This document shows, piece after piece, positions 21,638-63,275 of a stretch of 64,000 nucleotides of DNA. Position 1 is the stretch's first letter, and the number at the start of each line of letters is the position of its first letter. This stretch comes from Lutraria lutraria (Eukaryota > Mollusca > Bivalvia > Venerida > Mactridae). The translations under genes were made by a program, and so were the position numbers. Location: positions 4,821,029 through 4,885,028 of the forward strand of contig OZ026843.1 in the NCBI GenBank assembly GCA_964023205.1, in the 5' to 3' direction. The notes under the pieces are model-generated. The model was not told where the DNA came from. It was given only the letters and a program-made list of their open reading frames with translations, and ran no database searches.

Positions 21638-24600
21638 CATGTCCAACTTTTGCGGACATGGCCTTATCGTGTATCTGATCAATTTTCAAGGGAAACAACT
21701 ACAATTCAGGGGTTTACATACAGTCTACCTATTGTTACCCTCATTGCTCGCGTTATTCTAGTTTTATTAGGGGTCATAAAGAAATAACGTCAGTCACGCG
21801 TAACAGATAAAATCTGTTATCTCAATTGATCCAAAAATCGATATTTCGATCACTGTATTACTTTTCGATCTCTGATAAGATTTGAGCATGTCCCAACTAT
21901 TATGTACGTTTTACTTGATTAAAATGGACAGAAACGTATAATATGGACATTAATTTGTTTCATCAGTAAAATTAATTTTGCAAATACGAATATCATGAAA
22001 AGACAAAATTCAAGAATCCAAGTAATAATTTTGTTATTGTATACTCAGTCAAATAGCAATTTGATTCTATTCTTCATATAATCACATTAGCTTACAATAC
22101 ATTTATTTGCACTACTTAAATCAACATTAAACTATCATGATTGCAATTAGGCGTGAAAAAATGTTGTTATTTTCTTATTAAAAGTGGGGTAGGTAGGTAT
22201 ATGGACTTTATGACAGAACAATCAACAAGTACGTGTTATTTGACTATTTGCGCATATTGTACGATTTTCGGATAGACATTGGTTCAAGTTAATTGTCATA
22301 CAAGGGCAGAGCGATGTGAACTAAAATATCCTTAAACCATATATCATTTAATATATTTAAACATTGCTTTGCATGAACACTTTGAGTGCAAACATATTCA
22401 GCAACTGTTTTGCTGTATTAATGTTTGATGTGAACATGAAATCAAAGGACAACTGTATAATCTTAAATCTTTATTACCTTGTTTACATCTTGTTGTCACA
22501 TGCATGCAAGTACTTCCATGTGACTTTAGTATATCATTAATTGTAATTTATTTATTATTTTGTGCAGTGTGTTGAATAGAGTATAATACAGGTATAAGTT
22601 ATTTTAAAACTACCAGTAAACATGTACATGTAATTGTATCCTTGACAATATGAATTCAGTGAGGTAAATGATATCAATAAACTTTATAAAATGCATTTGT
22701 ATGAATTTGAAATAAATGCTGCGTAACTGAAATATGTTTTTGTTATTAACCATTAATGTTCAGTTATGGATGAAATATTCTACAGCTATACTGAGCCTCT
22801 GTTGTTATAAAATCTCCTAACTGTTAGTAATGATATGACAAGCAGAAATATATCAGACAGTAAACAAAATACATATTTCTTAGTAAGAATTAATTAAAAA
22901 CATGAGTGATCAATGATACTTGAGTTCTGACGCCCTAATGTTACGTATTTTTGATACTCCTGTTGCTGGAACTTTACCGAATTACTGCATACTTCATAAA
23001 ATAATAAAAATTACATAATATCAAACATATTAATTTGAATTGATATATCAGTGACACTGTTTGTAAGGAACCTGTTTGTATTCTGCAAACATGACCAACA
23101 ATTATATTTGTGTCACCTGTGGCTGAAAAAAATGCCAAACGTATCCGTAAAATTGAGAAAGTGTATAACAGGTTAAACTAATCGCCAGTTGTAAGTTATG
23201 ACCTATGGGAATTCCATGGAAACCCCCTGACAACGGTTAATTTTAAAAACTTAAGATTTCTTTTCAAACTAAGAATAATTCCGTCCGAGTTTACGCTTAG
23301 AATAAATCTAAGATGAAGACTAAGAAATTTCTTATGTCTTAGTAAAAAATTTAAGATAAAGAAAATTCTCAACTCGGAAAACTTAGAACGTTTGTGAATA
23401 CGGTCCCAGGGTGTACAACAGTACATTCAATTTCTGCAATTTTTATGGCAATTTCCATCCGTCTTAATTATATGAAAATAAAATGATATCTATAACTCGG
23501 TGCCCAATTGTTTATGAGTCAATGTGAGATGCATGCGTATAAAAAATAAAATGAACAGGTAAAGTTAGCTACCATATAAAAGGATCTCAAAAATATGATT
23601 TCATTATCCACCCTTTGTATACACATCATTGAAAAAATAAATATACAAAGTAGGTAATCTATATTATTTCATGACATGTTTTATAAGTGACATGTGGACG
23701 TATGCCAAAATGATATATTTAGATTATAAAAAATGAATTAATAAAAAAGTTCATTTAATGAAATATCATCGTCTATTTAAAGGCCCATTAGAACAATAGA
23801 TGAAATAATAATAAAATATAAGAAATACATATTACTTGCTTTAAAACAATATATACATAATCCCTTTCTTTAGCCACATCTCATAAAATAGATGTCAGAT
23901 GCTTTTTCTTATTCTTTTGCAACATGATTAAAAAACACTGTGCCGTATTTCTATATGTACTTTGTGATTAAAAAAGAAAAAAATCCGAATGTTTATATTG
24001 CAAGTAAAAGTCAGTTTCATATCAATGTAGGTAAAATAAGACCTACTTCAATTTTAACATCCAAAAAGCTAATGGGGCTTTAACAATAGTGAAATTCATT
24101 CTTTTAATTTTTTTATTTTTTTTATAATATCAACAAATTGGATTTTAAATATCGATTTTGCTTTTTATACGGAAGTAAAGTAAAATATTTCACAGATTCT
24201 TATATTTTCATCCATGTTGTAATATGTTTTAGTCTTCTACCTCAATCATCCTAAAATTTGATTCAACGCGTTCAATTTTATTACCCTGTATAATACATCG
24301 TGCTGTGACTGTATATACATGGATACCTAATCAGCAGATATGATCATCGCCAAATGCACGTTGTTTCCGTAAACGTACGTACAAATCCGAGATTTGCCGA
24401 ACGATTGACGAATAGAACTTAAAAAATCTAAGGGGTAGCTTTAAAAATCATCAAAAGGGTCGAAGAAGATATTATTTTATTGTTTTAATATTTTACATGG
24501 TGAAAGAAATTAAATTTTCAAAACGAATGCAACGAGTACAAATTTGATCACATTTCCCCCAAAAAAGTTATGATGTTGAAAACATCAAATTTTCATTGAA

Positions 24601-24873
24601 AAATCTACCAGTTTCACGCTTTTACATTGAATATAGAAGGAATCGATAGGTGTCTTTTTCAAACGCAAAAGGGTCGAAGAAAGCATTAATTTAAAATAAT
24701 AGAAAATACATCATTAGAAAGATAAAATATTAATTAAACTTTTGTGATGAGTACAAATTTCGTAATTTAAGTAGAACAAAAGTTATGACGATTATAGTGA
24801 AAATCCCCTTCTTCGTTTAATGTAAAATTATTATCGATTTTCCAAATCAGCATGTCCGCGAAAGTTGGGTATG
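21638..24873. mobile_element. 3.1-kb element with palindromic ends, copy 2
   Basis: Aligned by eye with copy 1 (9744-12883) over its whole length with only scattered substitutions and small indels, in the same orientation. The ends are CATGTCC-N9-GGACATG and CATGTCC-N9-GGGTATG. The main difference is about 130 extra bases at 22270-22400, after TTGTACGATTTTC. The flanks are ...AGTATCT and ATTCAG..., again with no evident duplication. The near identity of the copies implies recent activity or gene conversion. No protein family is recognised inside. Confidence 0.85.
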
Positions 24874-26822
24874 ATTCAGTAGCTATATATTAGCCATCTA
24901 ATAACTGATTGTGTAATTAGAAGCTAGTCTATCAATGACCTTGTTATTGGCCTATCTACCGTGGAATATGCGAGGGGTGATCCAGAAATTCGTAGACAGT
25001 ACATGTTAATCACAAATAAATATACGTAATAATTCTAAATTCCGATTCCGTCTGGCCATTAGCGGTTGCGAGATCTTACGTTGCACACGCGGTGAGTTAC
25101 ACGTGCTTACAACGTACTATCGTCTTGCGATTTTCACGTTATCGTATGAAGCCGTACTTGCATGTACCGTTTACGAACCGAACCCCTTCTCACTCTGATG
25201 TTTTAAGTGCGTGCAAGTATGATGAACGTGAGTACTGGGGTAAATCCGCAGCCGGTACTCACAACATTCGGATCGGCACGTTTATGCAAGTAGACAACAC
25301 GCACTTGAAAGTATGGCGAGTTGGGACCGGCGCTTACTGAGCGCAAATAATTGTTCCAATGAATGAGATCTGCCCTACTTGAATCAGAGGTAGTGATGAA
25401 TGACCACATAAGCTATTTCATTACCAAATCAACACATTTGAGCGGACTGGGATCGATCTCGTGATTACTGCATATAACATAATAAATAAAGTTTCCTTTT
25501 AAAAAGGAATGGCTTGGCTGGTTGTTGCTGATAAAAGTTAGTTCTGATACCATAACTAAATTGGTTCATTTTATTCGTCTTGTTGACCATTTTGTTATGG
25601 AATTGTCCTCTTTCAAAGTCAACAGGTAGTCTGAAACATCAGCGAAATATTCGATACCTTTCACTCGTTGAAGGTATATTTTTGGTCATGTTGATAGATT
25701 TTACTATAATTCATCGTACTGTACACAAATTTTACGGAAATATGTGCGGAAAACAAACGCGACTCATTTTGAGTCGTTTATCTGTAAGCTTTTATAGAAC
25801 AAGTTTGTTTGACGATGAACTGCAATATAATGCGTATACGTATCATCGTCAAAGACACATACAAAAACTGGGGGGGGGGGCTAGTAGGTACTAGAATTGC
25901 ATAAACAGAGGGCACTGCCTGGGAATTCATTTACTAACTAACAATCTAACATGGAACAAACACATTGATGAAACACGAAATAAAGCATAGGATTACTTAT
26001 AACTTCGTTCGTGTTGAGAAGAGAACAATGTCAAGAAAAAGAAGACCCATGCGTGGTGTAAAATTGGCCGTACTAAATATTTTCCTAAAATCTATTGATT
26101 ATATCCAGGTAATAAACAAATACGCATAATAAAAAACGTTCTGAATCACTCGTAAATAACATCAGAATTGGCGGCACAATTGCATCAGAGAAAGCGTTTC
26201 GCAAGTTAAATTATAGTAGGGGTGTATTTCATTAAATTAACTAATCCTCCGCTTATTACTTTCAGCAATTATGTTGATAATTAAACAAAGAGCTATTAAA
26301 GCAAAAAAAATTGAGACTGCGTTAAATTATATTATCTTTATTTGTCATAACGGATGATGGAACATGCCGATTTATAGTGAAACACACCGATTTTACAATG
26401 GACTCGCAAATGTGTATATCAAGATCACGTGACAAAATTATTAGCGGCAATAGCGTTTCGCAAGTTACATTATAGAAGGGCTTACTTAATTCTCTTGAAC
26501 AATCCTCCGCTAATATGTCTTTCAGTAATGATTAAAATAATTGATTTAAGTCACGTGATACCGATTCACACAGTTAGCGTAAACCAATCACCGGACTGTT
26601 AGCATATAGCTCTCAACCAATCGCCGGACTCTTTACATTTTTGTGCACTTGTACCCAGCTTTCGTATTGTATCTACCAGCATCTAGGGAACAAACGTAAC
26701 CGAAAACAATACATAGGCTTGGAGCCGTAGCTCCAAGCCAAAAACGGAACATTTGTGCATGTTTCTTCGCCGCTTTCGAAATGTATGAGTTAAATACACA
26801 TAATTCACGGCTACGTACCTTG
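24874..26822. other. Right part of the foldback 2 loop
   Basis: It contains a segment of more balanced composition (about 24960-25420) that starts GGGGTGATCCAGAAATTCG. It has a plus-strand frame of 82 codons (25092-25340) resembling nothing recognised. Also present are a G10 run near 25870 and two diverged copies of a block of about 80 bases at 26192-26272 and 26452-26532 (GCGTTTCGCAAGTTA...AATCCTCCGCT). No gene is supported. A transposase relic in this segment is possible but was not demonstrated. Confidence 0.4.
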
Positions 26823-27360
26823 AAACGTTTCTGCATGAACTTATCAGTAGTCTAGACCAAAAAAAACCTAAAACCAGCGTTTCGGAAAACTAAAATAATA
26901 GATAAGTGTCGCCGTGGTTAAAATTGATTTCTGGATGATAAATTATATGTCTTAGTTTACACACTCATCTGTCCCGATTTTGCTTTCGATATTGTATAAG
27001 ATGTATTTAGTTTAAATAAACTTGCTTCTCTACCATTAATGGTAAAATAAGTTCTAAGAGCTGAAAGAAGGAAAGTTAGTGGCCTAGCGGCGTAACTATG
27101 ATGCCGCGAGAGTGTTTTTTGCGACTTCTACTTCAAAAACAGTTTCCTACGGTTGTAGAACGTGATTCTGATACATTTCTGAGTGATTGGGTATTAAATA
27201 TTCAGGGTCGCAAAAAAATGTTTTTTCTGCGAAATTGCGTACCTACGATAAAATGATTTTTTTGCGACTTTTTCCATCCAAAATAGTCTCTAATGCTTAA
27301 AGAACGTGATTCTGATGGATTTCTGGGCGATTGGGGGTATAAAATTCTAGGCCGCTAGGC

Positions 27361-30300
27361 CGCTGAAAACGTGAAGTTGGCGGCCTAGCGGCGTAACTAT
27401 GAAAAATTGATTTTTTGCGACTTTTTCCGTCCAAAATCGTTTCTAATGCTTATAGAACGTGATTCTGATGCATTTCTGGGCGATTGGGGGTATAAAATTC
27501 TAGGCCGCTAGGCCGCTGAAAACGTGAAGTTGGCGGCCTAGCGGCGTAACTATGAAAAATTGATTTTTTGCGACTTTTTCCGTCAGAAATAGTTTCTAAT
27601 GCATGTAGAATGTGATTCTGATACATTTCTGAGCGATTGGGTGTTTAATATTTTGGGTCGGTGAAAAAACTAAGTTTTCGGCGAAATTGCGTACCTACGT
27701 TAAAGTGATTTTTTGCGACTTTTTCCATCCAAAAAAGTTTCTAATGCTTATAGAACGTGATTTTGATGCATTTCTGGGCGATTGGGGGTATAAAATTCTA
27801 GGCCGCTAGGCCGCTGAAAACGTGAAGTTGGCGGCCTAGCGGCCTAGCGGCGTAACTATGAAAAAGTGATTTTTTGCGACTTTTTCCGTCCAAAATCGTT
27901 TCTAATGCATGTAGAATGTGATTCTGATACATTTCTGAGTGATTGGGTGTTTAATATTTTGGGTCGGAGAAAAAACTAAGTTTTCGGCGAAATTTCATAC
28001 CTATGTTAAAGTGATTTTTTGCGACTTTTTCCATCCAAAATAGTTTCTAATGCTTATAGAACGTGATTCTGATGCATTTCTGGGCGATTGGGAGTATAAA
28101 ATTCTAGGCCGCTAGGCCGCTGAAAACGTGAAGTTGGCGGCCTAGCGGCCTAGCGGCGTAACTATGAAAAAGTGAATTTTTGCGACTTTTTCCGTCCAAA
28201 ATCGTTTCTAATGCATGTAGAATGTGATTCTGATTCATTTCTGAGTGATTGGGTGTTTAATATTTTGGGTCGGAGAAAAAACTAAGTTTTCGGCGAAATT
28301 TCATACCTATGTTAAAGTGATTTTTTGCGACTTTTTCCATCCAAAATAGTTTCTAATGCTTATAGAACGTGATTTTGATGCATTTCTGGGCGATTGGGGG
28401 TATAAAATTCTAGGCCGCTAGGCCGCTGAAAACGTGAAGTTGGCGGCCTAGCGGCCTAGCGGCGTAACTATGAAAAAGTGATTTTTTGCGACTTTTTCCG
28501 TCAGAAATCGTTTCTAATGCATGTAGAATGTGATTCTGATACATTTCTGAGTGATTGGGTGTTTAATATTTTGGGTCGGTGAAAAAACTAAGTTTTCGGC
28601 GAAATTTCATACCTATGTTAAAGTGATTTTTTGCGACTTTTTCCATCCAAAATAGTTTCTAATGCTTATAGAACGTGATTCTGATGCATTTCTGGGCGAT
28701 TGGGAGTATAAAATTCTAGGCCGCTAGGCCGCTGAAAACGTGAAGTTGGCGGCCTAGCGGCCTAGCGGCGTAACTATGAAAAAGTGATTTTTTGCGACTG
28801 TTTCCGTCCAAAATCGTTTCTAATGCATGTAGAATGTGATTCTGATACATTTCTGAGTGATTGGGTGTTTAATATTTGGGTCGGTGAAAAAACTAAGTTT
28901 TCGGCGAAATTTCATACCTATGTTAAAGTGATTTTTTGCGACTTTTTCCATCCAAAATAGTTTCTAATGCTTATAGAACGTGATTTTGATGCATTTCTGG
29001 GCGATTGGGGGTATAAAATTCTAGGCCGCTAGGCCGCTGAAAACGTGAAGTTGGCGGCCTAGCGGCCTAGCGGCGTAACTATGAAAAAGTGATTTTTTGC
29101 GACTTTTTCCGTCCAAAATCGTTTCTAATGCATGTAGAATGTGATTCTGATACATTTCTGAGTGATTGGGTGTTTAATATTTTGGGTCGGAGAAAAAACT
29201 AAGTTTTCGGCGAAATTTCATACCTATGTTAAAGTGATTTTTTGCGACTTTTTCCATCCAAAATAGTTTCTAATGCTTATAGAACGTGATTCTGATGCAT
29301 TTCTGGGCGATTGGGAGTATAAAATTCTAGGCCGCTAGGCCGCTGAAAACGTGAAGTTGGCGGCCTAGCGGCCTAGCGGCGTAACTATGAAAAAGTGAAT
29401 TTTTGCGACTTTTTCCGTCCAAAATCGTTTCTAATGCATGTAGAATGTGATTCTGATTCATTTCTGAGTGATTGGGTGTTTAATATTTTGGGTCGGAGAA
29501 AAAACTAAGTTTTCGGCGAAATTTCATACCTATGTTAAAGTGATTTTTTGCGACTTTTTCCATCCAAAATAGTTTCTAATGCTTATAGAACGTGATTTTG
29601 ATGCATTTCTGGGCGATTGGGGGTATAAAATTCTAGGCCGCTAGGCCGCTGAAAACGTGAAGTTGGCGGCCTAGCGGCCTAGCGGCGTAACTATGAAAAA
29701 GTGATTTTTTGCGACTTTTTCCGTCAGAAATCGTTTCTAATGCATGTAGAATGTGATTCTGATACATTTCTGAGTGATTGGGTGTTTAATATTTTGGGTC
29801 GGTGAAAAAACTAAGTTTTCGGCGAAATTTCATACCTATGTTAAAGTGATTTTTTGCGACTTTTTCCATCCAAAATAGTTTCTAATGCTTATAGAACGTG
29901 ATTCTGATGCATTTCTGGGCGATTGGGAGTATAAAATTCTAGGCCGCTAGGCCGCTGAAAACGTGAAGTTGGCGGCCTAGCGGCCTAGCGGCGTAACTAT
30001 GAAAAAGTGATTTTTTGCGACTGTTTCCGTCCAAAATCGTTTCTAATGCATGTAGAATGTGATTCTGATACATTTCTGAGTGATTGGGTGTTTAATATTT
30101 GGGTCGGTGAAAAAACTAAGTTTTCGGCGAAATTTCATACCTATGTTAAAGTGATTTTTTGCGACTTTTTCCATCCAAAATAGTTTCTAATGCTTATAGA
30201 ACGTGATTCTGATGCATTTCTGGGCGATTGGGAGTATAAAATTCTAGGCCGCTAGGCCGCTGAAAACGTGAAGTTGGCGGCCTAGCGGCCTAGCGGCGTA

Positions 30301-30856
30301 ACTATGAAAAAGTGAATTTTTGCGACTTTTTCCGTCCAAAATCGTTTCTAATGCATGTAGAATGTGATTCTGATTCATTTCTGAGTGATTGGGTGTTTAA
30401 TATTTTGGGTCGGTGAAAAAACTAAGTTTTCGGCGAAATTTCATACCTATGTTAAAGTGATTTTTTGCGACTTTTTCCATCCAAAATAGTTTCTAATGCT
30501 TATAGAACGTGATTCTGATGCATTTCTGGGCGATTGGGGGTATAAAATTCTAGGCCGCTAGGCCGCTGAAAACGTGAAGTTGGCGGCCTAGCGGCGTAAC
30601 TATGAAAAAGTGATTTTTTGCGACTTTTTCCGTCCAAAATCGTTTCTAATGCATGTAGAATGTGATTCTGATACATTTCTGAGTGATTGGGTGTTAAATA
30701 TTTTGGGGTCGGTGAAAAAACTAAGTTTTCGGCGAAATTTCATACCTATGTTAAAGTGATTTTTTGCGACTTTTTCCATCCAAAATAGTTTCTAATGCTT
30801 ATAGAACGTGATTCTGATGCATTTCTGGGCGATTGGGAGTATAAAATTCTAAGCCG
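27361..30856 (-). repeat. Satellite-like array of 306-bp units
   Basis: The landmark CGCTGAAAACGTGAAG occurs at 27361, 27514, 27812, 28118, 28424, 28730, 29035, 29341, 29647, 29953, 30258 and 30564. Spacing is 305-306 bases after one 153- and one 298-base unit. Each unit is a dimer of two similar halves of about 153 bases: one with CCGTCCAAAATCGTTTCTA, the other with CCATCCAAAATAGTTTCTA. Confidence 0.95.
27812..30257 (-). repeat. 1,223-bp higher-order repeat, two copies
   Basis: Four unit variants recur in the same order with a period of exactly 1,223 bases. TCGGAGAAAAAAC is at 27964/29187 and 28270/29493; GTGAATTTTTGCG at 28172/29395; CCGTCAGAAATCG, by its TCAG, at 28501/29724; GCGACTGTTTCC, by its CTG, at 28798/30021. 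So 27812-29034 and 29035-30257 are near-identical tetramer blocks. Confidence 0.92.
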
Positions 30857-31078
30857 CTAGGCCGCCAGGCCGCCAACTTCACGCCGCTAGGCCGCTAGGC
30901 CGCCAGGCCGCCAACTTCACGCCGCTAGGCCGCTAGGCCGCCAGGCCGCCAACTTCACGCCGCCAGGCCGCTAGGCCGCCAGGCCGCCAACTTCACGCCG
31001 CCAGGCCGCTAGGCCGCTAGGCCGCCAACTTCACGCCGCCAGGCCGCTAGGCCGCTAGGCCGCCAACTTCACACACAT

Positions 31079-31087
31079 CGAGAATCA
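31079..31087 (+). repeat. Target-site duplication of foldback 2, right copy
   Basis: CGAGAATCA directly follows the tip CTTCACACACAT and is identical to 17664-17672. Confidence 0.9.
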
Positions 31088-32417
31088 AGTGTTTATTTTA
31101 GATATACAAATATTTTACAGGTACCTCATGTCAGGACAACAACTTATGGTAAAAAATATTTTAAGTACGCTGCTCCATCACTGTATAAACATCACAATTT
31201 GGATTTACGTTGATAGTAAAGTGAGCCGAACTGTAGGACAACAGGTTTAACAATGGAATATAGTATACATACTATCATGATCTCAAAATATATCCGGGAA
31301 GAACATAATGACATAATAATCTGTAAGACGGACATATACAATTTTATAATCACATAACATATCATTTTCGAAGGTACATACTTATATACAATAATATGTT
31401 ATGTTAGAAGTACTCTCAGTAAGAATATTTTTATTATTTTTTTATAACTTTTAATAATGTGAATTATTAGTGTTTTATTGTTAAATGGACAAGACATTCG
31501 ATGTATAAAATAAGGTCACATACGTAATAATTATAAATCAATGATTACATTTTCATTAAACCCAGTATCATCTTTTTATATGGCTGAAAAGGATTTTAAT
31601 GCATTGACATAACTTATGAAGCACGTGGTAAGAAGTACATTGTAGAAGTTGCTGGAATTTTAATATATTAGGTGTTGTACAATATAATATAGTATTTGTT
31701 AAGCCATTTTTTTGAAAATAAATGTAAAGACAATATCCTTTATGAAAAAAGCAACTTCATACAAAAAACATAAACCAATATGCTTCTTGAAATTCGTCTA
31801 CCCGGTATAACGTTTTGTTATAGTTTTTCTTGTTATTATTTGATAATCATTCTAGATTGTTTGTACTTAATTTTGCCATGCTTAGTCAAGGTACGTATAT
31901 ATATATTCGCAGTATAATCGAAGGGAGGCAACTCAAAAATACATATTCTACATGAATCGCTTTGTTTGTCTTCCTTATAAAACTTTCCCCGTCTGAGCTG
32001 CCCACGCATTATTCAATGATCTCTGGTCTGCATCTTTTCAATATATTCAGTTATTCATTCACACGATCGCACAATAAGTTAATCTTAACAATTAATATAC
32101 ACATGTACTTTAACTTGATGGAATCAGAGACGTGTAATACGAATATGTAATTTTAAGTATCAACTTGGTCCCAGGTATTAACTTAAACTGGTTCCCGTTC
32201 CATGTATCAAAGGTCCTTTTACACAGAGACTTTTAAAACGGAAACCAGTTTTAGAATTAATTAAGTTCAGATCTGCGCGGAATATATTTGACATCAGTTT
32301 AAATGGATACAAATCATACAATGCCACAGTTGTTTAATGCGTATTATATAACACTATCATTCTCCAATGACATGTCAAATCGAGTAAACACGGTTGACAG
32401 GTCTTGTGGTAATTTAT

Positions 32418-32610
32418 TAAGGCGCTAGACAACTAAATTAAATGAAGGGTCGTAAATTACTTATAATGGTTCGAATCTCGAGATCGGCTTTTGATATTTC
32501 AGGGATGCTTTTTCAATGTCCCCATCCCATCTACCGAACCAAAGAAAATCACACGAAAAGGGTTGGGCGTACATGTATCGTTAATTACTTTACAACGGAC
32601 ATGATAACAA
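32418..32610 (+). repeat. Diverged tRNA-headed SINE (family 1)
   Basis: It has a Pol III B-box-like GGTTCGAATC at 32468-32477, then GGGATGCTTTTTCAATGTCC and CCCATCTACCGA, and AAAATCACACGAAAAGGG. The same blocks occur in the same order at 47385-47695 and 53455-53786. Confidence 0.6.
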
Positions 32611-32983
32611 AGGAAAACTGTATATATATATATATTCGACTGTTCAAATATAATTAAGAGGGTAATATATAAATAAATTAAATATATAAATGCCCGGTTC
32701 TCTAAAATTGTATATCTCTGGGGTATCACTGAATAACCATACCATAGCTATAATTGAATGGGTCGTTAATTAAAACATAAATTAAATACCCCTTACAGGG
32801 GTCTTATTTGTGGAAGTTTTATTCGATTATATATTTACAGGCTTAATCAGGAATGCATTTCATATCATAATTGCACCTCTGATCTGATTTGTAGTTAAAT
32901 TGTGCACTTGTTAACGTTTCTTAATTACCCCAATGTCGTATATATATAGCTGGTTGATAATAAATGTTGATGATATATAATAC

Positions 32984-33021
32984 CAAGGACTTATATACAT
33001 ATGTATGTATATAAGTCCTTG
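32984..33021. repeat. Perfect 17-bp inverted repeat (hairpin), 4-base loop
   Basis: CAAGGACTTATATACAT (32984-33000) is followed by ATGT and then its exact complement at 33005-33021, 362 bases before the SIK3 start codon. It could extrude as a cruciform or be a tiny MITE relic. No function is assigned. Confidence 0.85.
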
Positions 33022-33265
33022 ATAATACTAATAAGTATTCTTTTACATTGAACCTTATTAATTCGTTCAGTAAGACAGAATCACGACTGGGATCACCAAA
33101 ATGGTCCCAGATAACCCCAGTACAGTTGACATTAAATCTTCCACGTGTATTTAACAACCGTTTAGCATACATTGGAGAGATGCTTCATTTACTTGAAGTT
33201 TATATTGTTTGGTTAACGTATTTTAGACAATATTATCTGGTTTCCAGATGCATTATCTCCTCGTT

Positions 33266-63275
<30,010 letters not shown>

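Larger units (their letters stand above)
17673..31078. mobile_element. Foldback element 2 (13.4 kb, 9-bp target duplication)
   Basis: The tips are perfect inverse copies (ATGTGTGTGAAG ... CTTCACACACAT), flanked on both sides by CGAGAATCA. The left arm is 17673-19463 and the right arm 26823-31078. The 7.4-kb loop hosts a 3.1-kb guest (21638-24873). The arms consist of CGGCCTAG words and 306-bp dimeric units. No transposase is recognised in the loop. A 9-bp duplication with long inverted arms fits foldback or Mutator-like elements; the superfamily is inference. Its right tip lies 2.3 kb upstream of the SIK3 start codon. Confidence 0.9.
26823..31078 (-). repeat. Foldback element 2, right arm (expanded)
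   Basis: The inverse of the left arm, but 4.3 kb against 1.8 kb. The inner end has GAAACGTTTCTGCAT and TTATCAGTAGTCTAGACC, matching the inverse of 19420-19463. A long unit array follows (27361-30856), then the outer word array (about 30850-31070: CCGCTAGG/CCGCCAGG words with CCAACTTCACG). The length difference comes from unit copy number. Confidence 0.9.
31088..33265. other. Intergenic region upstream of SIK3
   Basis: AT-rich, with no supported gene. It holds an imperfect inverted repeat (AAACTGGTTCCCGTT near 32186 and AACGGAAACCAGTTT near 32237), a diverged SINE (32418-32610), a TA microsatellite near 32620, and a perfect 17-bp palindrome arm pair at 32984-33021. Confidence 0.5.

Noticed and set aside
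17673..31078. Plain centromeric satellite instead of a transposon
   Set aside because: The perfect tips plus 9-bp flanking duplication show a discrete inserted unit.
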